Shown here piece after piece: positions 45,391-56,794 of a DNA stretch of 64,000 bases (its first letter is position 1; every line of letters begins with the position of its first letter). Below the pieces are notes generated by a model. The model had not been told where the DNA came from and did no database searches. It was given only the letters and a program-made list of their open reading frames with translations. Source of the stretch: Anadara kagoshimensis (Eukaryota > Mollusca > Bivalvia > Arcoida > Arcidae); the NCBI GenBank assembly GCA_021292105.1, contig CM037871.1, positions 55,258,866 through 55,322,865 of the forward strand, given 5' to 3'. Made by a program: the position numbers and the translations under genes.

Positions 45391-45869
45391 CTCAGATTAC
45401 AGATAAAAGGCTTACCAACCACAGTGGCAGAAAGACAACCGTGACAAGATTACTTGACCAAGGATTCCAGGCAGCTGAAGTGATGTCTTTGACAGGACAT
45501 AAAAATGTGCAAAGCATAAACAATTACAATACTGTTTCAGAAGCTAAACAACGGAAAATGTCTGAAACTTTAACTCTAGCCCCTCCAAGAAATGAAGCTT
45601 CAGCAACTACTAGTAACACTGATCTAGATTTAACAAATAGCACTATAGTCGATTATGGTTATAATGATTCAGATTTAAACAATATCATAAATGACTGGAA
45701 TACTGAACCTACAGACACAAACCAAATAAGTGAACCCTCAGTAATTGACCTGCCTATCACTATAAATCAACAAGGAATTGCTGTTTCTCGCAAAACCTTG
45801 CCCTCACTTAATTTATTTACAGGAGCTACTATAAATGGCAATATTTCTATCAATTTTAACAGCAAATAA
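45391..45869 (+). CDS. Crypton-like recombinase, exon 4 (HxxR, GH and Tyr nucleophile)
   Basis: After TCATTTTCAG the frame encodes AQITDKRLTNHSGRKTTVTR (catalytic His 45420-45422 and Arg II 45429-45431), LLDQGFQAAEVMSLTGHKN (second His) and QSINNYNT with the tyrosine nucleophile at 45525-45527. These are the C-terminal catalytic residues of tyrosine recombinases in the right order and spacing. The rest is a polar, low-complexity tail ending at TAA. A polyadenylation hexamer lies 14 bases on. The role is either a Crypton transposase or a host-domesticated relative (as known for ZMYM2/3/4, QRICH1, KIAA1958 and KCTD1). Confidence 0.85.
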
Positions 45870-45882
45870 TCTTATAATTGCA

Positions 45883-45888
45883 AATAAA
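45883..45888 (+). promoter_or_regulatory. Candidate polyadenylation signal of the Crypton-like gene
   Basis: AATAAA lies 14 bases after the stop codon. A functional site this close would give a very short 3' untranslated region. Confidence 0.4.
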
Positions 45889-46074
45889 GCTGTGCAGTAT
45901 AATTTTAAATTTGTCTGAATAGCAGAAAGAAACCTGAGCTTACTGTTTAAGTATATGATAAATAGTTTATTACATGGTTGTTTTGATATCGGCCCTGGTA
46001 TCATGCCCAAGGGTGGTAGTATCGGCCCGAGCCCGTAATAATCTATATGTCTAAATTTGCTGCTAGTTAAAATA

Positions 46075-46245
46075 TGAAATTCCTCAAAAACTAAGGTATA
46101 CTCCCTCATGCAAAGTATTTCCTTAACTTAATTTTGTGAAATATATTTTGGTCTAAAATAATGGTTTCACAATTTTGTTTCAAGCACTTCTGACGAGGAA
46201 TTTTATTTCTAAATGACAGTGCTGTAAGTTAAAATTAGTATATTT
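46075..46245 (+). repeat. Dispersed family P copy
   Basis: AAACTAAGGTATACTCCCTC, ATGCAAAGTATTTCCTTAAC and CACTTCTGACGAGGAATTTT match the copies at 6600 and 10640. Confidence 0.6.
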
Positions 46246-47134
46246 AATAAAAACGAAAGTTTTGAAGCTTTATGTACAACATTTACACGCGTTTCGATGG
46301 ATAACACAAGGAAGTCTCATTTTTCGTTGGTAACCAGAAAGAATGTATTTGATTTCAAACAATATGTTTTCAACACATGTAAGTACATGACGCAAGCGAT
46401 ATCAGCTAGGTGGGGACAATCGCTATAGGAAGTATCCAAACACGTCATTAAACACATGTGAACATGTAAAAGGTGATAATAACACTATGAATTGTATATT
46501 ATAGTTTAACATGCACAATAAACATTGACCGACATAATAATACGATAAATATATAATAGAAATTGAATAATTTTCCTTTTTGTTACTGAATAACAACAGA
46601 ATGGGAGATTTTGAACACTGTTACGCATTATGTTTACTTGTGCAAAATGTCCAATTCATTCATTTTTCCATAACAAAAAAAATCAATTTCTGTTTACTTC
46701 TTTTAATTTCTTTTTAGATTTGAAAAAAATTGCTTATATTTCAACACGCAGAATTCTATAAATTGCAAACAAGCAGCGTGATTTAACACTATTACAACTG
46801 TTCAAGCAAGTTAAAGAAAAAGCTAGCTATGACGTAAAATACAAATGACTTTGCGTCGTTTATGATAACATGACATTATTGGGAACAAAATTATTGATAT
46901 AAACAATGCGAACTTTTTCTTCGGGAGTACATTTTACTATTTATTTGCAAAATAAGGTCCATTGAAGCAATTTGGCCGTTGAGATCAATAATTACATTGT
47001 TCGCGACACATAACATGACGTCATAAGATGAGCCAGGAGTACGTCATTAAAACGGAACAGCCATGGGATGGGAATACCACGGCTGGATTTCATATTCAAA
47101 GGAAAATGCGGACCATATTAAAATATGTTTTTAC

Positions 47135-47336
47135 CTTAACCCGTCTGTTTGAATATGAGATTGCTGACCAAGGCATTCCTTCAAAGTAGTCCTCAAACTC
47201 TTCCTGGTCATTATCAAAGCTTATGAAGAGTATTTCTAACTTTGTATCTCCTTTTAATTTAAGTTGTTGTAGAATTTTTCTAGAATAGGCGTGAAAGCTC
47301 GACATGGCGGACACCAACGTCCAGAAAAATATAAAC
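47135..47336 (-). CDS. Nucleoredoxin-like (thioredoxin-fold) gene, exon 2; apparent 1-nt deletion
   Basis: On the minus strand after TTTTTCAG the exon completes Gly and encodes [20 protein letters not shown] then FYNNL; WCPPC is the thioredoxin-type redox motif of nucleoredoxins and tryparedoxins. After a T/A-run at plus 47252-47260 the frame changes and continues [30 protein letters not shown] and SAISYSNRR, the next conserved nucleoredoxin block (FISxDxxxxxFxxYFxxMPW). One missing base explains both, and restoring it also makes the exon end in phase 0 at AAG before GTAAAA. A weak continuation (VIIDLNGQIASMD) appears at plus 46958-47001, but its splice sites are unclear. Confidence 0.8.
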
Positions 47337-47549
47337 CTGAAAAATTCGTTAAAAGTACTAAAATATCGCATAATGTAAATAAAAATGGGTTTCTTTATCA
47401 CACGCTTTCCGATGGATCAACACTTAGGGTGGAGCTCAACATATTGATATAAAGGAACACCACCATTTTGGCGTAAATGACTACAAATAAAAGAGCGTGG
47501 AAGCTATTTCATTGATGAAGATGAATATTTTGTGTCAGGAATGGCTATG

Positions 47550-47865
47550 TAGCAACTCCCAATAAAGTCCAACGCCGAATGAAGTCCAAACTTCATTAGG
47601 CATCGAAATTACGTACATGTATGTATGCAATGCCTAATAGAGCCCGGATTTCATTTGGCGTTGATAATTTCGACGACTAATAATGTCTTAAGGCTGAAGC
47701 TCCGGACGAGAAGTCAAATACAGTCGTTTAATTTTGAGAATAATTTTATTTTCTTATACCAAACTGACTTCTCGAATGGGGCCTTATCTATCTTTGGATT
47801 TCATTAGACGTTGAACTAATGAAATCCAGACTTCATTAGGCGTTGGACTTCAATAGGAGTTGTTA
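47550..47865. mobile_element. MITE with ~38-bp TIRs in the nucleoredoxin-like intron
   Basis: TAGCAACTCCCAATAAAGTC at the left pairs with TAACAACTCCTATTGAAGTC from the right, both followed by CAACGCC and AATGAAGTC. TA at both ends fits a TA target duplication. It lies between the two coding exons at 47135-47336 and 48828-48930. Confidence 0.85.
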
Positions 47866-48827
47866 CATGGTTACCCGAAATCCAAGTAGACCGCCATGAC
47901 TATGAACAGGAAAACATAAATACCCGTTACAGATTTAGATATGGACTGATTTGGTTCAAGTTTGATATAGAGAGTCTGAGATGTATAACCATTTTACATG
48001 TAAAGGTTTTCTCGATGCCCAAGTTGTACGTTGTCCCAATTTCCAAGGATCATGCAAATTATGTGTTGTTATTTTAAGCTGATCATTTGAAAAACTGTTT
48101 TGAAACCATTAGGCCGAATAAAAGCATTTAGACCGTTTTAATTCAAATTTTATGTATAGTAAAACAGATTCATAGTCATTTAACATCTGTAACAGGTTTT
48201 TCTGAAGTTCATGATAATCGTAGATTTAGGTTTCAATGAGTATTCTAGTCAGGTGTAATTTTTGGCCAAGTTTGTCAAAATCTTCTCATTTAGATCAACA
48301 AGGCCAAATTGAATGATTTAATTGTGAAAAATCCTCGGTGATGTTTATTTAAAATTGTGTATTGCGTTGCGTTGCGTTAAAACACCGATATTCGGCAAGC
48401 AAACTGAAATCTCACTAGAGACTGTTTAACCTAGGGGGTTTATGGCCTAGGTTATAAGAAACAAGTATGGTTCGACTTTTGAAATCTGGATCCAGTTGTT
48501 CAAGGTTTGATTAGTTTAATTAATGATTAACACAAATTCGAAACATCAATTAAAATCAACATATTATTCATCAAATTAAGAGAATTAAAACCATGTGCTT
48601 CAGTCTGATGAAATTCCATTCACTTTTGTCCTTTTGGTCATTAATTTTTACAACATATTTAAAATAATGCATAATTCAAAATTTGGCTATCAACTGATTA
48701 AACTAATCAAGCTTCGGACTACTGCCCCAGATATACATGTTATAATGATATGCGTGTCATGAACACCAGTTTTGATCATTAATTTCAAAATTAAATTTCT
48801 TAATTTAACCTCATATATATTACTCAC

Positions 48828-48930
48828 CAAGAACTTTTCCGTCTTCAAATAAATTATCCACCGATAGTTTTCCATCACGGATATTACGGAGTATCGTGGC
48901 CCCCTTCAGTACGTTTTTTATATCCGTCAT
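48828..48930 (-). CDS. Nucleoredoxin-like gene, exon 1
   Basis: The minus-strand ATG at 48930 opens MTDIKNVLKGATILRNIR, then DGKLSVDNLFEDGKVLG, and ends in phase 1 before GTGAGT, matching the phase of exon 2 so that ...[16 protein letters not shown] is continuous. The beginning resembles NXNL2/nucleoredoxin-like proteins, which start MVDIL and carry a KGAT motif. The start codon is the first ATG of the frame. The gene is recognised to family level only; no more than about 102 residues are covered here. Confidence 0.75.
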
Positions 48931-49621
48931 TATTCATCAAAGTCTGTGAAAAATGAAAATAGGATTGGTATCAATTAACTGATATATAAATATGATTTCC
49001 TCACCCTTGAAACAAACAAGGCGACACTATCTCGTAATGGCGAAATTCTACGCGCACCTGCTCTGATGCAATTTATGCAAGACAAACAAAATGTTCAAGA
49101 AATACCTAACATTATTTCCTTTATTTATGACAATAAGTTAACATATCAAAACAAAATCTATGAATGTGTGAAAAACACCCAAACAAACAAAGATTGTTTA
49201 ACTGATTGGTCATGTCAGTTCAGATTGTAACATCAGGGGCTTATAGCTTTTCCGGCATTGAAGTAAAGTAAAAGTGTGCTTCACTGAGTAATGTAACCGA
49301 TATGCATGTACTTCCGGTAACATCATTTTAAGCTAATAGTAATTGTATTTGTCAAGAATGTTGATTCGTAGAAAAATAAGAAAGAAAAAGAACAGGGTCA
49401 AATTTTGCCAAACTTAAAGGAATAACTTGTATGTATATACTGTATGATAATCTTTATAACAATCACCAACAAATCTAATGAAGTTGCCATGTTTTGTTTT
49501 AACTTTCAGTGATACAAATCAATTTAAATGGAATACATTTATTCAAACTACATGTAGTTCTTCACATCATATGTGTTAGCTGTATCTATTTATTTTGAAC
49601 AATTTAAAAAAATAATAATAA

Positions 49622-49652
<31 letters not shown>

Positions 49653-49765
49653 AAATTATATGCGGAAATATCTGTAAATTTATGTTAGAATTAATATTGT
49701 TTGGCACAATTAGTAAGATTTATCATAATCGTATTTATTTTTGTTGTCACAGTGTTGTTGTCACT

Positions 49766-49800
<35 letters not shown>

Positions 49801-50700
49801 TTGCTGTTGTTTATAGCTTTGTGGATTTAATACTAAGTCTGCTTTTATTTTGCAACACTAGACGGCTGTTTTGTAACAAAATTCCACAAAAGTAGTGCTC
49901 CAACCAAAATTGTAGAAATCCAAATATTGTTAAAAATAATGTTTAAAATAAGAAAATTGAACGACCAAAATATGTTTTACCAAATCAAAGCAATTTGGAC
50001 AATACAACACGGTTTATAATGAAGAACCCAGTTTCATAATCATTTAAAAATTAAGATTTCCCTTAATATTTAAATCTGGTCTAGCAAATTTGAAATCTGA
50101 TTTTTTTGTTAGTTTTGAAGATATTTATTAATTTCATGTGTCATTTTGAAGATCGCTCTAAGCTTATTATATCAATGTTTTACTTTTGTTTAAACTTTGT
50201 ATTTGTAAAACGATAAAAATCGCCAAACTTTAGTGACAAATTAAGTTACATGAAACTGGGGCCTGTCATGACTACATATACTCTATGTATATCGTCAATA
50301 GTCCATGAACTATAATAGACTTCTAACGACTTTCTTGTTTATGGGGAATATTGACGATGTCTCTTCATGTATAATATATGTCTATCATGTCTGTATGTCT
50401 ATCATATCAATACTCAGATTGTATTCAAATGTGATGGATTCTTAAAGTCTCGTTATTATCGATTTTTTAATGGTATGCTTGGTTTTAATTCGATATTATT
50501 CTACGAAATGCCATCATCTCTTTATGCTTGCTTTGTTTTTGAGTCCGCGATTTATACAATGAATACATACACAGAAAAGTAGTTTGCTTTTTTACCAGAT
50601 AAACATTGATCATGCTTCAGCTAAAATTGATACGCAGAAGATTACACTAAAGATGCCTAGAAAACGGAATTCGAACTAACTTTGATCAGAATTAAGGTCA
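48931..50700. other. Non-coding stretch with simple repeats
   Basis: No gene is supported. It contains an (AAAT)n tract at about 49617-49655 and a 30-base T run at 49769-49798. The frame at 49701-49895 is an artefact of that T run. Confidence 0.5.
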
Positions 50701-50750
50701 GAGGCGGACTATGATTACGTGTAACAATTGTAAAACAAAACTCAAGAACC

Positions 50751-50773
50751 ACCACCACCACCACCACCATCAC

Positions 50774-50817
<44 letters not shown>

Positions 50818-50820
50818 CTG

Positions 50821-50856
<36 letters not shown>
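50751..50856. repeat. (CAC/CAT)n trinucleotide tract
   Basis: About 35 triplets, CAC then CAT, with one TGT interruption near 50819. The reading frames through it (poly-His plus, poly-Met minus) are artefacts. Confidence 0.95.
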
Positions 50857-50964
50857 ATTTATTTCCTCAATACTAGAATACATATGTAATAGACTTGAAT
50901 CAACCTTCAAAACGACACCGTTTAAGTTTCTCAATATCTTGAAAAATAACAAAAGAAAACAAGC

Positions 50965-51100
50965 AAACCAGTCCATGCCCAAATCGTAATCAAAAGCAAC
51001 AGTTACAACTGACAAATTAGTTAAACACTTGAACTTCTACCATAGACGTGAGACCGGGTACTCTGGAAGGGTGAGCACCCCCTGTTTAGTAAGCTAAACC
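50965..51100 (-). repeat. Retroelement 3'-end fragment at the left of copy B
   Basis: CAGTCCATGCCCAAATCGTA, AACTGACAAATTAG and GGAAGGGTGAGCACCCCCTG then TTTAGTAAGC follow the reverse family order. Position 1 of the window corresponds to 51064, within this fragment. Confidence 0.7.
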
Positions 51101-52022
51101 CGTCATTAAGATTATTAGATACACAGTTATTGCGATTACAATTTTGCTAAATTTAAGTTGAGGAAAATCTTAGTTAAGGAAAGGACCAGGCTCTCAAAAC
51201 TTGACAACAGCAAAAACTCGATAACTTTTAGCAGCATTTTATCAATTTTAAAGTATTTCAAACAAAACTTAGAATATACATGTATAGTCTAGATGTAATA
51301 AACTTATCGTGATCTTAAAAATGACAACTAAAACATATATACGAATATATTGTACACTAACAAAATTATTCAGATTTCAATTTGGGTAGACGTACGTGAA
51401 GGAGTAAATGTGTTGCGTTCAAATATTGATATAATTATGATATTTATAATTAACTTGAACAAAAAGAGCTATTTGAAACGGAGCAGCACCCTTCCGGAGC
51501 AGCACCCGGCCTTATTCCCAGGTGGAAGTTCACATGTTTAAATTAACTTACAAATTTTCAAAGTATTTACTTTGCTTTGGGAATGTTTTTAGTTAACAAC
51601 ATGGTTTCTAAACTATGGTAATTATTTATCGCTAACAAAACTGTTTTGAGTAGAAATGTGATAATCAGAATTTAATATGTGTTTTTAGTACATTCTGATT
51701 TTTATTCTATGTATTTTACATATTATAAAGTGCAAATGTTAATACAAGGGAGTAAATAGCAATGAGAATTTGTGATAAGTTTGTAAAGCGATGTTTATTT
51801 TGTAATTATAGAAGATAAAAAGATGTTTAAAGAGTAAGGTAAATAAGCGTATCTCAGCGTGATAATAATGAAATGACAAATGTTCAGAGTCTTCATGTTT
51901 TGATTTTTTTTTTCATTTTGAGTACTTTTTTAATTTATACTGTAATATTGATAGTCCCATAGTTCTATGTTTCTTTTTTTCAGTTTGATTACACTTGTGA
52001 GCACTACTAAAATATTACCAAT

Positions 52023-52345
52023 GCGGTAGCTCAGTTGGTAGAGTGCTCGCTCCGTAAGTTGGAGGTCGTGGGTTCGAACACCGGCCGGGTCTGCCCTAGA
52101 CTTGAAAGAGATTAGTGACTGTTCTTTCGCCAAGCACTCGGCATTACGAAATGAAAGTCACGGTTCTTTCGGATGGGAACTTAAAATAAACGAGGTCCCG
52201 TGTCATGGTAGGTTTGGCACGATAAAGAACCCTGTTTTATTATGGCATCAGCGCAACCCACAGGCAAAATTTTGTACCTTCGCCTATAGCTAGCGACATC
52301 TCGATATAAGTTAAATTTTCTTGACTGGGACGTTAAACACCTCAT
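52023..52345 (+). mobile_element. tRNA-derived SINE, copy 2
   Basis: It is the paralogous copy of 908-1240, with the same A and B boxes and tail. About 56 bp directly upstream (51949-52005) resemble part of the retroelement 3' end and are missing in copy A. Confidence 0.85.
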
Positions 52346-52519
52346 TACTACAAAAATGAATTTAAAGGATGTAATAATAAATTATAAAAAGCGTTTCCCG
52401 GCGTGATGATACTCAAACAAGCATACTAATGGTTGCGCGCATGTTATGTTTTTTTTTCACTTTGAGAACCTCTTGAAAAAATATGTATATTTGTTATATT
52501 TTAATTCAATGTCTACTTT

Positions 52520-52749
52520 GTATAGGTTAACAACATTGACCTGTCCGCTTGACCTTTCATTGGAAATATCTATATAGGAGGATCCACCTAATACATGGGT
52601 AGTTAATACAATACATATGACACAGGTGTGCTCTATGAGGTGAGTATATCTCAAGATGTACCTGTGATTCCTGTACATAGATGTACTTGGTCTGTGATGA
52701 ATATTTAAATGAAAGGTCAAGCGCACAGGTCAAACATGTTTGTCTATAC
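52520..52749. mobile_element. MITE family T, copy 4
   Basis: It is the copy B counterpart of 1405-1646. It differs by a deletion of about 12 bp within the interior (near 52660) and a substitution in the right TIR (GCGCACAGG for GCGGACAGG). Confidence 0.8.
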
Positions 52750-53264
52750 TCGGTATCTTATAATTATACATTAGTACGTGTAGCTTTACCTGTAAGTTTA
52801 TCGACATCTATATCCTTTTTACAACACGACCTTTAAAAGATCAGTGATCATATGTTTTAGGATCAATTTTACCATCTATTATGATACAGCTATAAACGTT
52901 GATATTTAAGATAAGATAATTATCGTTGTATATTATGGTTGTATATCCTCCATCTTAACTAATTACACGTTATCCTGGAATAGTTTAATCCGTGTTGTTA
53001 TATATAACATCTCGATAGTCCTCAGATTAGATGTCAAAATTTGAAAATGGCTAATGGATATGAACTACACAAATGGATTTTGTTTTTTAAATATATAATT
53101 TACTGTCCTTTAATTCATTTTTGTAAATTTGTTTGTTATGTTCTCTCAAACTTAATATTTTGTTAATTTGATTTTTTATATTTTTATACGGTCCTGGTAG
53201 TTTTCTGGGAAAATGCCTATATCCATATCACATTTATGAATAGTCAATACACTAGAAGGGGGTT

Positions 53265-53655
53265 TTACCGGAATAATTGCTAAAATCCGGAATAATCAGA
53301 CCAAATCCGGAATAAACCAAATTGATCCGGAATAATCAGGTAAAGTCCGGAATAAACCGGTAAAATCCGGAATAATCGGGCAAAATCCGGAATAATCAGG
53401 CAAAATCCGGAATAATTGGACTATTTTGTTACGGTAACTTTTCCGTAATCTAAAAATTACGGTAAGTGTCTGATTATTCCGGAAAATGACTGATTATTAC
53501 GGAAAAAAGTATAATTATTCCGGCAAATGTCCAATTATTACGGGAAATTTTCTAAAAAATAATAATTAAAAAAAAATTTTTTACCGTAATAATTGGACAT
53601 TTGCCGGAATAATTAGATTTTTACCGTAATTATCAGTCTTTTACCGGAATAATCA
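53265..53655. repeat. Left subterminal repeat array of the CACTA-type element
   Basis: The word TCCGGAATAATC and variants (CCGTAATAATT) recur more than a dozen times, first forward (to about 53420), then inverted (about 53460-53540), then forward again. Dense short subterminal repeats are transposase-binding sites in CACTA elements; that role is inferred here. Confidence 0.88.
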
Positions 53656-53764
53656 ATTTCAATTTAGTTTATTAGCATTAAACATATTACAATCATGTTT
53701 ATAGCCATACAACAACAATCATTATGCACAGGAAACAACTAAATACATTATTTTACAAAACATT

Positions 53765-54622
53765 TCATCTTAATTTAAATGCATTAAATATAAATTTTGC
53801 AACGTTTGTAATAATTTTTTTCCTTTTATCCCCCATTAAACAATAAAATTTTTGTAGATTTGGCCAATGACAATAATATTTCGGTAAATAACGATGTCTT
53901 AATGATATGTATTTTGGACAGACCAACAAAAAATGGTATTCGTTTTCAATAAGTTTCATGTTGCAACATGTACAAAAACGCAAATTTTTATCTATGCCAT
54001 TATATCTACCACGCTCAATAGCTAAGTCATGGTTACTTAATCTAAATTTTGTTAATAATACTCTAAGCCTCTTATTTTCGATAAAAATTAAATAATTTTC
54101 TAAACCAAACATTTGTTTAAAAGATATATATGTTTTCATTTTTGTAGATAAATTCAAGTTACTATACCACATTTGTAAAAATTGATCATGTAATCTTTGC
54201 TTCAGCGCATCAAATGGAACAATATACATATTTTGATTATACCAAACATCAGACATTCCCATAATACACAACAAATTTTTAACATTAAATGCCCAGCTAT
54301 GTTTTAAATTTCTCTTAACATTAATATTAATACACAATAATTTGTAAACTTTATATCTCAATGCATCTTTATCACTACTTATAATTTTCAACCAAAACTT
54401 GAGAATTTGACAATAACGCAATTCTAAAAATCTATATCTACCCAGTTCCCCTAAAACAGCCATATTATTTGTTTTTGTGTTTACACAGAGTACTCTCTTA
54501 CAAAATTTAAAATGTAAACGTTCTATATTTTCGGCTTTATGAAATCCCCATATTTCTGATGCATAATTTAAAACAGGACTAACCATAACATCAAATAAGT
54601 ACAATTTCCTATCAATTGGCAA
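53765..54622 (-). pseudogene. LINE ORF2 C-terminal region
   Basis: An intact 285-residue stretch starts PIDRKLYLFDVMVSPVLNYA and continues ERLHFKFCKRVL, LGELGRYRFLELRY and, near its end, FCTCCNMKLIENEYHFLLVC, a C-x-x-C...H...C zinc-knuckle-like motif found at the end of many LINE ORF2 proteins. It is separated from the RT domain by the insertion at 54635-56794. The plus-strand LINE has the equivalent block near 63800-63980 (FDGLVLSVLVYSCEIWAYEN). Confidence 0.85.
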
Positions 54623-54634
54623 ATATACATTTTT

Positions 54635-56794
54635 AGCTCACCTGACCGAAGGTCATGTGAGCTTATGGCATAGCGCAGCGTGTGTATGTGCGTGTGTGCG
54701 TGTGTGCGTCGTTAACACCTATTTTCGACTTCTCCTCTGAAACTACTGGACAGTTTTTAATGAAACTTTGTCAGAAGTATATATGGGCCGGTGCAATTCA
54801 GATTTGTTCGTGGCGTTGCCATGGCTACCATAACTAGGTCAAGGTGACCTAGGGGTGCAAAAATCTTAAAAAATCTTCTTCTCCGAAAATACTGATTGGA
54901 GAAAAAATCTGATGTGATATTTGGCTTCTCTAGGGTCTTAAGCCTATAGTTTGTTCATTTTGTAAAAATCGGATAAAAAATAGGTTACGCGTTTTTGCGT
55001 TTAATTTTGAAAAAATCGTAAAATAGCTTCAAATTGTTATAACTTGACTATTTGACCAGATAATGACATGGGGTTTTCAGTTTTGACATCTTCTTGTTAG
55101 TATCTTCAAAATGAGGTCAAGGTCATATGTGAAGGTCGTGACCTAATTTTTTTTACCTCTGATTATAATTATTATCTCGAAAACTATAAACTTTTTGTAT
55201 AGGCATGTATATTAGAATGTTGTAGGTATTGATACAACGATCATTTTGATGTAAAGAAAAAGGTCATGGGTTCAAAGGTCAAGGTCACAGATGCGAAACA
55301 ATACCGAAATTGTTAATTATCTCGAAAACTATAAACTTTTTGTATAGGCATGTATATTAGAATGTTGTAGGTATCAATACAACGATCATTTTGATGTATA
55401 GAAAAAGGTCATGGGTTCAAAGGTCAAGGTCACAGATGTAAAACAATACCGAAATGGTTAATTATCTCGAAAACTATAAATTTTTTGTATAGGCATGTAT
55501 ATTAGAATGTTGTAGGTATTGATACAACGATCATTTTGATGTATAGAAAAAGGTCATGGGTTCAAAGGTCAAGGTCACAGATGTGAAACAATACTGAAAT
55601 GGTTAATTATCTCAAAATCTATAAACTTTTTGTATAGGCATGTATATTAGAATGTTGTAAGTATTGATACAACGATCATTTTGATGTATAGAAAAAGGTC
55701 ATGGGTTCAAAGGTCAAGGTCACAGACGCGAAACAATACCGAAATGGTTAATTATCTCGAAAATTATAAACATTTTGTATAGGCATGTATATTAGAATGT
55801 TGTAGGTATTGATACAATGACCATTTTGATGTATGGAAAAAGATCATGAGTTTAAAGGTCAAGGTCACAGATGTGAAACAATACCGAAATGGTTAATTAT
55901 CTCGAAAACTATAAACTTTTTGTATAGGCATGTATATTAGAATGTTGTAGGTATTGATACAATGATCATTTTGATGTATAGAAAAAGGTCATGGGTTCAA
56001 AGGTCAAGGTCACAGATGCGAAACAATACTGAAATTGTTAATTATCTCGAAAACTATAAACTTTTTGTATAGGCATGTATATTAGAATGTTGTAGGTATT
56101 GATATAATGATCATTTTGATGTATAGAAAAAGGTCATGGGTTCAAAGGTCAAGGTCACAGATGTGAAACAATATCGAAATGGTTAATTATCTCAAAATCT
56201 ATAAACTTTTTGTATAGGCTTGTATATTAGAATGTTGTAGGTATTGATACAATGATCATTCTGATGTATAGAAAAGGTCATGGGTTCAAAGGTCAAGGCC
56301 ACAGATGCAAAACAATACCGAAATGGTTAATTATCTCGAAAACTATAAACTTTTTGTATAGGCATGTATATTAGAATGTTGTAGATATTGATACAACAAT
56401 CATTTTGATGTATAGAAAAAGGTTATGGGTTTAAAGGTCAAGGTCACATATGCGAAACAATACCGAAATGTTTAATTATCTCAAAAACTATAAACATTTT
56501 GTATAGGCATGTATATTAGAATGTTGTAGGTATCGATACAACGATCATTTTGATGTATAGAAAAAGGTCATGGGTTCAAAGGTCAAGGTCACAGATGTGA
56601 AACAATACTGAAATTGTTAATTATCTTGAAAACTATTAACTTTTTGTGTAGGCATGTATATAGAATGTTGTAGGTATTAATACAACGGTTATCATGATGT
56701 AAAAAAAAGTCATTGGGGTTTAGTATTTATCTTTAAATCTGTCAGCTAGCCATTAGTTATCAGGTGAGCGTATCAGGCCCATGGGCCTCTTGTT
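54635..56794. mobile_element. HINE/pearl-like element with 145-bp array inserted in the LINE
   Basis: The ends AGCTCACCTGACC and, inverted, CGCTCACCTGATAA form short terminal inverted repeats. CATGTGAGC and a GGCCCATGGGCC palindrome lie just inside them, and a GTGTGTGCGTGTG tract follows the left end. The core is about ten to eleven 145-bp units. It interrupts LINE ORF2 after the YADD region, so it is the youngest layer of this nest. No target duplication is obvious, which fits a Helitron-like mechanism. Confidence 0.8.
55160..56690. repeat. 145-bp tandem core, ~10.6 units
   Basis: ATTATCTCGAAAACTATAAA recurs at 145-bp steps (55172, 55317, 55462 and on). Each unit contains GGGTTCAAAGGTCAAGGTCA, so every unit has two AGGTCA words in direct contact. 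Confidence 0.96.

Larger units (their letters stand above)
51064..53249 (+). repeat. Long direct duplication, copy B, part before the CACTA insertion
   Basis: 51064-52770 matches 1-1670 and 52772-53249 matches 3031-3514. The 1.36-kb transposon of copy A is absent here, so this is its empty site. The match supports a recent duplication with the two copies now about 51 kb apart in direct orientation. Confidence 0.93.

Noticed and set aside
50657..50989. Poly-His or poly-Met protein
   Set aside because: The frames are translations of a trinucleotide microsatellite with no conserved sequence on either side.
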